Assembly (NCBI RefSeq): GCF_003116035.1 | Contig: NZ_LGQW01000015.1 | Coordinates: forward strand, 986,096 to 1,050,095 | Length of the DNA: 64,000 bases | Direction: 5' to 3' | From: Azospirillum sp. TSH64 | Lineage (GTDB): Bacteria > Pseudomonadota > Alphaproteobacteria > Azospirillales > Azospirillaceae | Shown here: piece by piece, positions 23,142 through 31,961 of the stretch | Position numbering within the stretch: position 1 is the stretch's first letter | How the letters are laid out: each line of letters starts with the position of its first letter | The notes under the pieces: generated by a model | Seen by the model: the letters and a program-made list of their open reading frames with translations, nothing else | The model's database searches: none | Told to the model about the DNA's origin: nothing | Translations under genes and position numbers: made by a program

Positions 23142-23561
23142 GGACGGCAACGCCGGTTGATGATCACAGGGTCTTATACCGTGAACGTCGCTGTTGGTGA
23201 ACCGGGCCGTTGGGGAAAATCTCTCAGTCTGAAATATCGGACACCGCAATCGAGCTTTGCAAAAATGATCGGAGCCATGAAATTTTCCGCTGATTTTGGT
23301 GAAGTGGGTGAAACCGAAGGCTTCTGGTTCGCATGACGGATTTTCCTTTTCCCTGTCCTTAAAGGCTTGTTGGGGCATGGATTCGGCAGTCACCGGACCC
23401 GACGCCCAGCGCCCATGCCGATCGAAGGAAACATCCATGCGCCAACCGTTTCACTCCGTTCCACGCCCCCCCTTTCCAGCCGGCTCCAGGCGCGCCATCC
23501 TTGGGGGATGGGCATCCGCATCGGATGCGTGACGTGTTCTCGTGAAAAGGAACCCCCCGTC
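23142..23561. other. Intergenic region between the diguanylate cyclase and the M17 aminopeptidase
   Basis: These 420 bp are clearly lower in GC than their surroundings between 23200 and 23370 and hold the divergent promoters. A 31-codon reading frame starts at ATG 23437, with GAAGGA eleven bases upstream, and stops at 23532, just before the aminopeptidase TTG. It could be a leader peptide but shows no conserved feature. No other gene is seen. Confidence 0.4.
23173..23201 (-). promoter_or_regulatory. Candidate promoter of the diguanylate cyclase gene
   Basis: On the minus strand TTCACC (23201-23196), 17 bp, then TATAAG (23178-23173), ending 31 bp upstream of the ATG. The -10 box is good and the -35 moderate. 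Confidence 0.45.
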
Positions 23562-24941
<1,380 letters not shown>

Positions 24942-24966
24942 CCATCCACGGCGGTGGAGACTGGGG

Positions 24967-24996
24967 GAAGGACGGCGGCATGCTTCGCCGTCCTTC
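24967..24996. terminator. Hairpin after the M17 aminopeptidase
   Basis: Perfect 11-bp arms GAAGGACGGCG (24967-24977) and CGCCGTCCTTC (24986-24996) lie around an 8-nt loop, 25 bp after the stop codon. No T-run follows, so it may stabilise the 3' end rather than terminate on its own. Confidence 0.5.
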
Positions 24997-25018
24997 GATC
25001 CGGTGACGGAGGTGCCGC

Positions 25019-25876
25019 ATGGCCGAAAGAACGGCAGCCGGAAAGAATGACTGGGTGGCGGTGCGCCGCGATTCGGAGACCGGCATCGAGACCATCCGCG
25101 CCCATTTCCGCGGCCATGCCTATGACCTGCACGACCATGACGAGCTTCTGGTCGGCGTCACCGAGCAGGGGGTGCAGGCCTTCCGCTGCCGGCGGCGGCT
25201 GCACACCAGCGTTCCCGGCCGCGTCATCCTGATCGAACCCGGCGAGGCCCATGACGGCCACAGCCCGGGAGAGGATGGCTTCACCTACGCCATGCTCTAC
25301 CTGCCGGTGCCGCTGCTGACCGCCCGCAGCGAGGCCCTGCGCAGCCTGACGCCGCGGGGAACCGGCCTGCCGCTGGGCTTCCGCGACACGCTGGCCGACG
25401 ATCCCGGCCTTGCGGCGACGATCCGCTCCGCCTTCCTGGCCCTGCACCAGGGCGAAGGGCGGCTGGCCCGCGACCTGTCGGTGGACCGGCTGGCGGCGAG
25501 GCTGGCCGGCCATCTGGCACCGCCGGAGGAGCGCCGGCCGCTTCGCCCCGACCGCGCCGCCGCCCTGGCGCGCGACCTGCTGCAGGCCCGGATGGCCGAG
25601 GATGTCGGGCTGGACGAACTGTCCGCCGCGGCCGGCGTCGACCGGTTCCGGCTGAACCGCGCCTTCCACGCCGCCTTCGGCCTGTCGCCGCACGCCTATC
25701 TGGTCCGGCTGCGCCTGCGCGCCGCCCGGCGCCGGCTGGCCGAGGGCGAGGCGCCGGCCCTGGTCGCGGCGGAGGTGGGGTTCGCCGACCAGAGCCATCT
25801 CGGCCGCTGGTTCCGCCGCGCCTATGGCCTGACGCCGGCCGCCTACCGCGATCTGTGCACGAACGTTCCAGACTGA
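25019..25876 (+). CDS. AraC-family transcriptional regulator (cupin sensor domain)
   Basis: The 285-residue protein has an N-terminal AraC-type cupin domain (HAYDLHDHDELLVGVTEQGVQAFRCRRR, with LIEPGEAHDGHSPGEDGFTY) and a C-terminal pair of helix-turn-helix motifs. The second contains AAEVGFADQSHLGRWFRRAYGLTPAAYR, matching the AraC signature. The ligand is unknown. A DUF2000 gene begins 44 bp downstream on the same strand and is its most likely partner or target. Confidence 0.93.
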   Translation: MAERTAAGKNDWVAVRRDSETGIETIRAHFRGHAYDLHDHDELLVGVTEQGVQAFRCRRRLHTSVPGRVILIEPGEAHDGHSPGEDGFTYAMLYLPVPLLTARSEALRSLTPRGTGLPLGFRDTLADDPGLAATIRSAFLALHQGEGRLARDLSVDRLAARLAGHLAPPEERRPLRPDRAAALARDLLQARMAEDVGLDELSAAAGVDRFRLNRAFHAAFGLSPHAYLVRLRLRAARRRLAEGEAPALVAAEVGFADQSHLGRWFRRAYGLTPAAYRDLCTNVPD

Positions 25877-25920
25877 CGCGCCGCCGTCGGGCATCTGAAG
25901 GGGCGAAGGAGATGATTGCC

Positions 25921-26391
25921 ATGCCCGACAGCACGATGTCCGATAACCCGCTGCCCGAAACCACCCCCGCGGATGCGCCCGTCCGCTTCGACACCAAGGT
26001 CGCGCTGGTCGTCCGCGCCGATCTGGCGGTCTGGCAGAAGCTGAACGTCACCGCCTTCCTCGCCACCGGGATCGCCGCCGCGGCACCGGACGCGCTGGGC
26101 GAAGAGTATGTCGACGGTGCCGGCCGCCGCTATGGCCGCATGCTGGGCCAGCCGATGATGATCTTCGCCGCCGACCGCGACCAGTTGCGCGCCATCCGCG
26201 ATGCGGCGCTGGAGCGGGGCCTGACGCTGGTGCCCTATGTCGCCGCCATGTTCGCCACCGGCCACGACGCCGCCAACCGCGCCGCCTTCCAGGCCGAGGA
26301 TCCGGACAGCCCCGATCTGGTCGGGCTGGCCCTGCGCGGGCCGAAGAAGGCGGTGGACAAGACGGTGAAGGGCCTCACCCTGCACGGATGA
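25921..26391 (+). CDS. DUF2000 domain-containing protein
   Basis: The 156-residue protein matches the DUF2000 pattern: VRFDTKVALVVRADLAVWQKLNVTAFLATGIAA at the start, MLGQPMMIFAADRDQLRAIRDAALERGL in the middle and GLALRGPKKAVDKTVKGLTL at the end. The fold is small and alpha/beta; no reaction is established. ATG 25921 is preferred because AAGGAG lies nine bases upstream; ATG 25912 is in frame but too close to that site. It follows an AraC regulator closely, so joint expression or control is likely. No signal peptide or membrane segment is seen. Confidence 0.8.
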   Translation: MPDSTMSDNPLPETTPADAPVRFDTKVALVVRADLAVWQKLNVTAFLATGIAAAAPDALGEEYVDGAGRRYGRMLGQPMMIFAADRDQLRAIRDAALERGLTLVPYVAAMFATGHDAANRAAFQAEDPDSPDLVGLALRGPKKAVDKTVKGLTLHG

Positions 26392-26422
26392 GGAACAACA
26401 GGGGGTAGCGTCAACCCGCCCG

Positions 26423-27619
26423 TCACAGCTCCTGCGGGACGGTGATCGTCACTGTGGTGCCGTTGCCCGGCGCGCTGTCGATGGCGAGCCGGCCGCCGAG
26501 CGGGCCGGTCACCGTGTTGAACACCACCGCCAGCCCCAGCCCCTTGTGGCCGCGGTAGCGCGCGGTGGTGAAGAAGGCATCGGTCAGGGTCGGCAGGTTG
26601 TTGGCCGGAATGCCGGCGCCGCGGTCGCGGACGATCAGGTTCCAGGCCGGGACCGCATCCAGCGTCGCCGGCTCCACCGTCACCTCCACCTCGCCCGGGC
26701 CGCCGCCATAGCCATGGGCGGCGGCGTTGGTGAACAGATGGTGCAGCACCCGCTCCAGATGCGGGGCATAGCCGATCCAGGGGCAGGCGGTGCCGGGGAC
26801 GACCCGGACGGCCAGCGGCAGGTCGGGATGCTGGACCGCGAACAGGCTCGCCGCGTCCTCCGCCATGCGGCGGAGGTCCAGCGCCTCCAGCGGTTCGGCG
26901 GTCTGGCAGGCGGCGATGGCGGAAAATGCCTCCACCAACTCCACCGCGCGGGCGAGGTTGGCGTCGAGCAGGGCTGCCGGCTCCCGCAGTTCCTCGGTCG
27001 CCAGCGGGCCGTTGCCGGGGCGGGCCAGATCCTGCAAATGGCTGGCCGCGGTGACGCAGACGCCGAGCGGCGTGTTCAGCTCATGCGCCAGCCCGGTCAC
27101 CGCCTGGGTGATGGCGCGCTGGCGGGCCAGCGCCGATTCGGCGATGCGGGCGCGGCGCTCCAGATCCTCGCGCACCACCCGCTCCGACACCTCGCGGATC
27201 ATGCGGCTGAGTTCGCGCAGCAGCTTCGCCAGCAGGTCGGGCGAGGGGGAGATCAGCGCCAGGAACAGGTCGCGTTCCAGCTCGAACACCGTGACCGGCG
27301 TGGCGGCGATGACCGAGGCGGAGCGGGCGCCGCCGTCGATCAGCGCCATCTCGCCGAAACAGTCGCCGGCGCGGCGGAACCCGACCTCCACCTGACCGCC
27401 GAAGGGATCGTCGCGCACCACGCGCACCGTGCCGTCCAGCAGGACATACAGCGAGCTGGCGCTGTCGCCTTCGCGCATCAGGACGGCGCCGGCCGGGGCG
27501 TCGAACACCCGCCCGCGCGAGGCCACGGCCGCGCGCTCCTCCGGCGAGAAGGCCTCGAACAGGACGATGCCGTCGAGGATTCCGCCGGGCGCGGTTGTGC
27601 CGGTGGTGGCGCTGGTCAT
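26423..27619 (-). CDS. Cyclic-nucleotide-binding-domain sensor histidine kinase
   Basis: The 398-residue soluble protein joins an N-terminal cNMP-binding/CRP-like domain (about residues 20-135, with EGDSASSLYVLLDGTVRVV and GDCFGEMALIDGGARSASV) to a histidine kinase module. A coiled linker is followed by the phospho-acceptor segment GLAHELNTPLGVCVTAA and a HATPase domain with N-box LFTNAAAHG, G1 VRDRGAGIPANN and G2 GHKGLGLAVV. There is no transmembrane helix and no adjacent response regulator, so it is an orphan cytoplasmic kinase. A nucleotide cyclase is encoded at 43.8-45.8 kb, but a link is speculative. It converges with the DUF2000 gene. Confidence 0.88.
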   Translation of the reverse strand: MTSATTGTTAPGGILDGIVLFEAFSPEERAAVASRGRVFDAPAGAVLMREGDSASSLYVLLDGTVRVVRDDPFGGQVEVGFRRAGDCFGEMALIDGGARSASVIAATPVTVFELERDLFLALISPSPDLLAKLLRELSRMIREVSERVVREDLERRARIAESALARQRAITQAVTGLAHELNTPLGVCVTAASHLQDLARPGNGPLATEELREPAALLDANLARAVELVEAFSAIAACQTAEPLEALDLRRMAEDAASLFAVQHPDLPLAVRVVPGTACPWIGYAPHLERVLHHLFTNAAAHGYGGGPGEVEVTVEPATLDAVPAWNLIVRDRGAGIPANNLPTLTDAFFTTARYRGHKGLGLAVVFNTVTGPLGGRLAIDSAPGNGTTVTITVPQEL

Positions 27620-27688
27620 GGTGAGGGGATGCTCCGAATGGGCCTTGTCCCGGCAGCATAGATCAAGCAGCCGGGAAACCGCGAGACG

Positions 27689-28186
27689 TTACCCGAGGCT
27701 TTCGCGAATCGGAAACCGGCTTTCGCGCGACAGGCGGTCCAGCAGGCCGCGCGACCCGGCCTCGCACAGGTCCAGCACCTGCTCGAAACCGTCGGGGCCG
27801 CCATAATAGGGATCGGGCACCTCACGGCCTTCCAACCCAGGCGCATCGTCCAGGAACAGGCGCAGCGCCGCGGTGGCGCCCGCCGGGGCGATGCGGCGCA
27901 GTTGGGCCAGATGGCCGTGATCCATCGCCAGGATGTGGTCGAAGCGGGTGAAGTCGGCCGCCGTCACCTTGCGGGCGCGCAAGCCCGACAGGTCGACGCC
28001 GCGGGCCAGCGCCGCGCGCACCGTGCGCGGATCGGGCGGCTCGCCGACGTGATAGCCGTGGGTGCCGGCGGAGTCGGCGCTCACCAGGGCGCCGAGCCCG
28101 GCGCGGTCGGCCAGATGGCGGAACACTCCTTCGGCGGTGGGCGAGCGGCAGATGTTGCCCGTGCAGACGAACAGGACCTTGACCAC
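27689..28186 (-). CDS. Low-molecular-weight protein-tyrosine-phosphatase
   Basis: This is a cysteine-based phosphatase of about 18 kDa. The 165-residue protein starts with the P-loop VLFVCTGNICRSPTAEGVF (CTGNICRS, the CX5RS signature). The general-acid aspartate lies in EVPDPYYGG near residue 122, in the usual DPYY context. Length and motif spacing are canonical. It is divergent from the sirtuin gene, with 109 bp between them. Physiological substrates are unknown; related enzymes act on exopolysaccharide tyrosine kinases or on arsenate. Confidence 0.95.
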   Translation of the reverse strand: MVKVLFVCTGNICRSPTAEGVFRHLADRAGLGALVSADSAGTHGYHVGEPPDPRTVRAALARGVDLSGLRARKVTAADFTRFDHILAMDHGHLAQLRRIAPAGATAALRLFLDDAPGLEGREVPDPYYGGPDGFEQVLDLCEAGSRGLLDRLSRESRFPIRESLG

Positions 28187-28295
28187 CTTCGGTATCCCCT
28201 CTCTCGTGTTTCTTGCGGCTTTACATCGGGGCGTGACGGGCGTACGCCGCAGAAGTTTTCCACATGACCGGTTTCCGAACCGCTAAGGGGATTTC

Positions 28296-29036
28296 ATGCC
28301 CGCTCCCGCCCTGACCAACCGCCTGCGCCCGACCGACCGGATCGTCATCCTGACCGGGGCCGGGATTTCCAAGGAATCGGGGCTGGACACCTTCCGCTGC
28401 GCCGGCGGCATCTGGAGCCAGGTCGATCTGGAGGATGTGGCGACGCCGGAAGGGTTCGCCCGCGATCCCGATCTGGTCCACCGCTTCTACAACGACCGCC
28501 GCCGCGGCCTCGCCGATCCGGCGGTGCAGCCCAACGCCGCGCACAGGGCGCTGGCGGAGCTGGAGCGGCGCTGGACGGGCGATGTCCTGCTGGTGACGCA
28601 GAACATCGACGATTTGCACGAGCGCGGCGGCTCGAAGGCCCCGCTGCACATGCATGGCGAGCTGCTGAAGGCGGTCTGCCTGCATTGCCGCACGGTGGTG
28701 GAGGTGCAGGGCGACCTGTCGGTGCACGACCATTGCCTGACCTGCGGCCGCAAGGGCGGCATGCGGCCCGACGTGGTGTGGTTCGGCGAGATGCCCTATC
28801 AGATGGAGCGCATCCAGCGGGCGCTGGAGGAATGCGACCTGTTCGTGTCGGTCGGCACCTCGGGCCATGTCTATCCCGCCGCCGGCTTCGTGGCGGAAGC
28901 GCGCTCGGCCGGCGCCTATACGGTCGAGCTGAACCTGGAACCGTCGGAGGGCGCCTCCTATTTCCACAGCTCGATCCACGGCCCGGCGACCCAGGTGGTG
29001 CCGGCCTTCGTCCAGGATTTGCTGACGCTTGTCTGA
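28296..29036 (+). CDS. cobB: NAD-dependent protein deacylase, CobB-type sirtuin
   Basis: CobB removes acetyl and succinyl/malonyl groups from lysines using NAD. The 246-residue protein carries the NAD motif GAGISKESGLDTFR (21-34), TQNIDDLHERGG (101-112), catalytic H120 in HMHGEL and four zinc cysteines C128, C131, C147, C150. The pair Y65/R68 in FYNDRRR is the YxxR mark of class III sirtuins, which bind acidic acyl groups. The last eight bases overlap the UDG-family gene, suggesting coupling. Probable targets are metabolic enzymes such as acetyl-CoA synthetase (family knowledge). Confidence 0.94.
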   Translation: MPAPALTNRLRPTDRIVILTGAGISKESGLDTFRCAGGIWSQVDLEDVATPEGFARDPDLVHRFYNDRRRGLADPAVQPNAAHRALAELERRWTGDVLLVTQNIDDLHERGGSKAPLHMHGELLKAVCLHCRTVVEVQGDLSVHDHCLTCGRKGGMRPDVVWFGEMPYQMERIQRALEECDLFVSVGTSGHVYPAAGFVAEARSAGAYTVELNLEPSEGASYFHSSIHGPATQVVPAFVQDLLTLV

Positions 29037-29640
29037 TGAAACCGTTGACGGCGGCTCTGATCTCGACCGCCTGTTCTCGCGGGTGCGCGCCTGCACGCTG
29101 TGTGCGGGGGTTCTGCCCCATGGCTGCCGCCCGGTGCTGCGCGGCAGCCCGACCGCCCGCCTGCTGATCGTCGGGCAGGCGCCGGGCGCGCGGGTGCATG
29201 CCAGCGGCATCCCCTGGGACGACGCCTCCGGCGACCGGCTGCGCAAATGGCTGGCGATGGACCGTCCCGCCTTCTACGACGAATCCCGCATCGCCGTGGT
29301 GCCGATGGGACTGTGCTATCCCGGAACCATGCCGAAGGGCGGCGATTACCCGCCGCGTCCGGAATGCGCGCCGCTGTGGCACCCGCCGCTGCTGGACGCA
29401 CTGTCGGGCGTGCGGCTGACCCTGCTGATCGGGCAGTATGCCCAGGCGCGCTACCTGGGCGAGCGGCGCAAGGCGACGATGACCGAGACGGTGGCGAACT
29501 GGCGGGAATACGGCCCGGCCCACATGCCGCTGCCGCACCCGAGCTGGCGCAACACCGCCTGGCTGAACCGCAACCCGTGGTTCGAGGAGGATCTGGTGCC
29601 GGCCCTGCGCCGCCGGGTGGCGGACGCGCTGGACGATTGA
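29029..29640 (+). CDS. Uracil-DNA glycosylase family protein
   Basis: The 203-residue protein shows the UDG-superfamily layout: a GQAPG-type motif A (LLIVGQAPGARVHASGIPWDD), central strand TLLIGQYAQARYL and motif B PHPSWRN. An N-terminal CTLC pair resembles part of the Cys set of iron-sulfur UDGs, but a full four-Cys cluster is not evident. Members of this clade are annotated as UDG-like; base-excision activity is not assured. The start is TTG at 29029 inside the last codons of cobB; no later ATG precedes the conserved core. Confidence 0.8.
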   Translation: MSDETVDGGSDLDRLFSRVRACTLCAGVLPHGCRPVLRGSPTARLLIVGQAPGARVHASGIPWDDASGDRLRKWLAMDRPAFYDESRIAVVPMGLCYPGTMPKGGDYPPRPECAPLWHPPLLDALSGVRLTLLIGQYAQARYLGERRKATMTETVANWREYGPAHMPLPHPSWRNTAWLNRNPWFEEDLVPALRRRVADALDD

Positions 29641-29667
29641 AGGCCCTGCCCTCCCCCGCCTGCTCCC

Positions 29668-30078
29668 CTACTCCATCGTCTCGATCCGTTCCATGTCGTC
29701 GTCGGAGAAGCCGAAATGGTGGCCGATCTCGTGGATCAGGACATGGCGGACGATGGCCGGCAGTTCCTCCCCCGTCTCGCACCAGTAATCGAGGATCGGG
29801 CGGCGGTAGAGGAAGATCATGTCCGGCCCGCCTCGCAGGTCGGCGACGCTTTGCCGCGTCAGATCCACGCCCCGATAGAGGCCCAGCAGGTCGAATGGGC
29901 TTTCCAGCTCCATCTCCCGCTCGGTATCCTCATCGGGGAAATCCTCGACATGGATCACGAGGTTCCCGACCGGGGCGAGCAGCTCCGCCGGGATGGTGTC
30001 GAGCGCCTCTTCGGCCATGCGCTCCAGGTCTTCGACCGTGGGCGGAACCGTATGGGGACCTGAAGGTTTCCGTATCAT
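29668..30078 (-). CDS. Metallopeptidase family protein (zincin-like, HExxH)
   Basis: The 136-residue protein is a minimal zincin of the kind often annotated as metallopeptidase family or possibly TTHA0227-like. The zinc motif is HEIGHHFGFSDDDM near the C-terminus, preceded by GPDMIFLYRRPILDYW and VRHVLIHEIG. The start is the ATG at 30078; an upstream in-frame extension of 58 residues has no family similarity. Cytoplasmic, no signal peptide. Proteolysis has not been shown for most members. It converges with the UDG-family gene and is divergent from the pterin dehydratase gene. Confidence 0.88.
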   Translation of the reverse strand: MIRKPSGPHTVPPTVEDLERMAEEALDTIPAELLAPVGNLVIHVEDFPDEDTEREMELESPFDLLGLYRGVDLTRQSVADLRGGPDMIFLYRRPILDYWCETGEELPAIVRHVLIHEIGHHFGFSDDDMERIETME

Positions 30079-30160
30079 GCCGCAGAAGGTAGCGAACCGC
30101 CGCCCGTTCGCCAAGAAGCTGCGGGCGGCAAAAGAGAGACTTGAGGAAAGGGAGGTCATC

Positions 30161-30463
30161 ATGTCGGATCGTCTTGTCGGCGCGCATCGCCAGACGGCGC
30201 TGAAGGAACTGCACGGCTGGGCGGAGGTGCTGGAACGCGACGCCATCCGCAAGACCTACCATTTCGCCGATTTCCCCGCCGCCTGGGGGTTCATGAACCA
30301 GGTCGCCCTGCTGGCCGAGAAGACCGGCCACCATCCCGAATGGTTCAACGATCTGGGCCGGGTCGAGGTGATCCTCTACACCCGCAACAACGACGCGGTG
30401 ACCCAGGCCGACATCGACTTCGCCCATCGCCTGGACCAGATGGCGCCCCTGCACGACCGCTGA
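30161..30463 (+). CDS. Pterin-4a-carbinolamine dehydratase family protein with altered active site
   Basis: The 100-residue protein has the PCD/DCoH fold signature EKTGHHPEWFN, with two of the three active-site histidines. In the family motif an aromatic residue follows five residues after HHP and a third histidine comes ten residues later. Here these positions are Leu (NDLGRV) and Arg (YTRNN). Either it is a weak dehydratase or it has a non-catalytic, perhaps DCoH-like, role. ATG 30161 follows AAAGGGAGG. No phenylalanine hydroxylase gene is nearby. Family placement is firm, catalysis is doubtful. Confidence 0.82.
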   Translation: MSDRLVGAHRQTALKELHGWAEVLERDAIRKTYHFADFPAAWGFMNQVALLAEKTGHHPEWFNDLGRVEVILYTRNNDAVTQADIDFAHRLDQMAPLHDR

Positions 30464-30470
30464 TGGACCC

Positions 30471-30490
30471 AACGCCCGCTTGCGGGCGTT
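30471..30490. terminator. Short perfect hairpin after the pterin dehydratase-like gene
   Basis: AACGCCCGC-TT-GCGGGCGTT lies eight bases after the stop codon. The stem is strong but no T-run follows, so termination is uncertain. Confidence 0.45.
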
Positions 30491-30523
30491 ACCCTAGCCC
30501 TGTGACGTGCGGAGCCGCCGACC

Positions 30524-30835
30524 ATGCCGAAACCCCTGACCCTGTCCATCCCCCACTCGCTTGGCCGGGCGGAGGCCAAGCGCCGGCTGGTCGACGGCAT
30601 GGGCGAGGTGCGGGCGCGCCTGAGCGCCGTGTCGGCCAGCGTCGACGACAGCTGGACCGACGACCGCCTGAACTTCCACGTCGTGGCGCTGGCCCAGACC
30701 ATCGCCGGCCACATCGACGTGCTGGACGACCGGGTCGAGATGGAGGTGCAGTTGCCCTGGGCGCTGGCCCTGCTGGCCGACAAGATCAAGAACAAGGTCT
30801 CGCGCCAGGGCACGCTGATGCTGGAGAAGAAGTAA
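30524..30835 (+). CDS. Polyhydroxyalkanoic acid system family protein
   Basis: The 103-residue protein resembles the small family annotated as polyhydroxyalkanoic acid system (PHA granule region) proteins. It begins LTLSIPHSLGRAEAKRRLVDGM, has a central DDRLNFHVVALAQTIAGHIDVLDDRVEMEVQLPW and ends with ADKIKNKVSRQGTLMLEKK. The pattern suggests a two-strand plus helix fold of the kind that binds polymer or lipid. No PHA synthase or depolymerase is near, so function is inferred from family name only. It converges with xerD across a hairpin. Confidence 0.8.
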   Translation: MPKPLTLSIPHSLGRAEAKRRLVDGMGEVRARLSAVSASVDDSWTDDRLNFHVVALAQTIAGHIDVLDDRVEMEVQLPWALALLADKIKNKVSRQGTLMLEKK

Positions 30836-30890
30836 GGGTTGACCGGGGAGGTGCGGGACTCGACGCCCTCACCTCCCCACCCATCCTTAC
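30832..30890. terminator. Bidirectional hairpin bracketed by GTAAGG / CCTTAC, between convergent genes
   Basis: Perfect 9-bp arms GGGGAGGTG (30845-30853) and CACCTCCCC (30870-30878) lie inside an outer GTAAGG (30832-30837) and CCTTAC (30885-30890). It separates the PHA-system gene (plus) from xerD (minus). The same bracketing recurs at 43688-43768. Confidence 0.6.
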
Positions 30891-30895
30891 CTGCC

Positions 30896-31918
30896 CTACC
30901 CCTCCGACGCCTCCTCCACCTTGCGGCGCGCCAGCGGATGGTGGTCGTGCATGACCCGCTTCAGACGTTCCGTCACGACGTGGGTGTAGATCTGCGTCGT
31001 CGCGATGTCGGCATGGCCCAGCATCTTCTGGACGGAGCGCAGATCGGCGCCATGGTCGAGCAGATGGGTGGCGAAGGCGTGGCGCAGGACGTGGGGGCTG
31101 ACCTTTTCCGGGTCGATGCCGGCGTCGATGGCAAGTTGCTTCAACAGCTGGGCGAAGCGCTGGCGCGTCAGGTGCCCTTCGGCGGAGATGCGGGACGGGA
31201 ACAGGAAGGGGCTGTGCCCGGCCTCCCCCCCTGCACCGGCGGCCGGCGGGATGAAGTGGCCGCGGAACGGGATGTAGCCGGCCAACGCCGCCAGCGCCGG
31301 GTCGGACAGCGGCACCATGCGTTCCTTGCCGCCCTTGCCGCGCACCAGCAGGCCGCGGCCGTCGCGCATGATCGCCGTCATCGGCAGGCCGACCAGCTCC
31401 GACACGCGCAGGCCGGTGGCGTAGAGCACCTCCAGCAGGGCCACCAGCCGCAGCCCCTCCGGCCCGCCGCGCGCCTCGGCGGTGGACAGCATGGCGCCGA
31501 CCTCCGCCTCCGTCAGGATTTTGGGCAGCGGACGGCCCTGCTTGGGGCTGTCGAGCGGCGAGGCGGGATCGTCGAAGCGGCGGCCTTCGGACAGCAGGAA
31601 GCGGTAGAACTGCCGCATCGCCGACAGCCGCCGTGCCACCGTGCGGGGGGCACCGTCCTTGCTCTGCACCGCCAAATAGGCGCGCAGATCCTCGGTGCCC
31701 GCCGCCTCCAGCGCCACGCTGCGCTGGGCCAGCCAGCGGCCGAGGTCGGCGAGGTCACGCTCGTAGGCCAGCCGCGTGTTCACCGCCGCCCCGCGCTCCG
31801 CCGTCAGCATGTCGAGGAAGGCGTCCAGATGCGGCGAGGTGGCGAGCGGGCGCGGCTTGCACGGCCGGCCGCGCCGCTTGGCGCCGGCTTTGACGGCGGT
31901 CTTTTTGCTGCCGGTCAT
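30896..31918 (-). CDS. xerD: Site-specific tyrosine recombinase XerD
   Basis: XerD acts with XerC and FtsK at dif to resolve chromosome dimers. The 340-residue protein has an N-terminal SAM-like core-binding domain and a C-terminal catalytic domain. The catalytic set is visible: R171 (TGLRVSEL), K in the beta-hairpin (VRGKGGKER), H276 and R279 ([13 protein letters not shown]), H302 ([10 protein letters not shown]) and the nucleophile Y311 (IYTHV). The first 25 residues are a basic extension. It is the last gene of a run with a 644-residue secreted protein (43 bp upstream) and a 46-residue membrane peptide. XerC versus XerD cannot be fully separated by eye. Confidence 0.93.
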   Translation of the reverse strand: MTGSKKTAVKAGAKRRGRPCKPRPLATSPHLDAFLDMLTAERGAAVNTRLAYERDLADLGRWLAQRSVALEAAGTEDLRAYLAVQSKDGAPRTVARRLSAMRQFYRFLLSEGRRFDDPASPLDSPKQGRPLPKILTEAEVGAMLSTAEARGGPEGLRLVALLEVLYATGLRVSELVGLPMTAIMRDGRGLLVRGKGGKERMVPLSDPALAALAGYIPFRGHFIPPAAGAGGEAGHSPFLFPSRISAEGHLTRQRFAQLLKQLAIDAGIDPEKVSPHVLRHAFATHLLDHGADLRSVQKMLGHADIATTQIYTHVVTERLKRVMHDHHPLARRKVEEASEG

Positions 31919-31961
31919 GGTGTCGGCGTCATGGTGGTGGCGGGCTCCACGGGGCGGAAGG

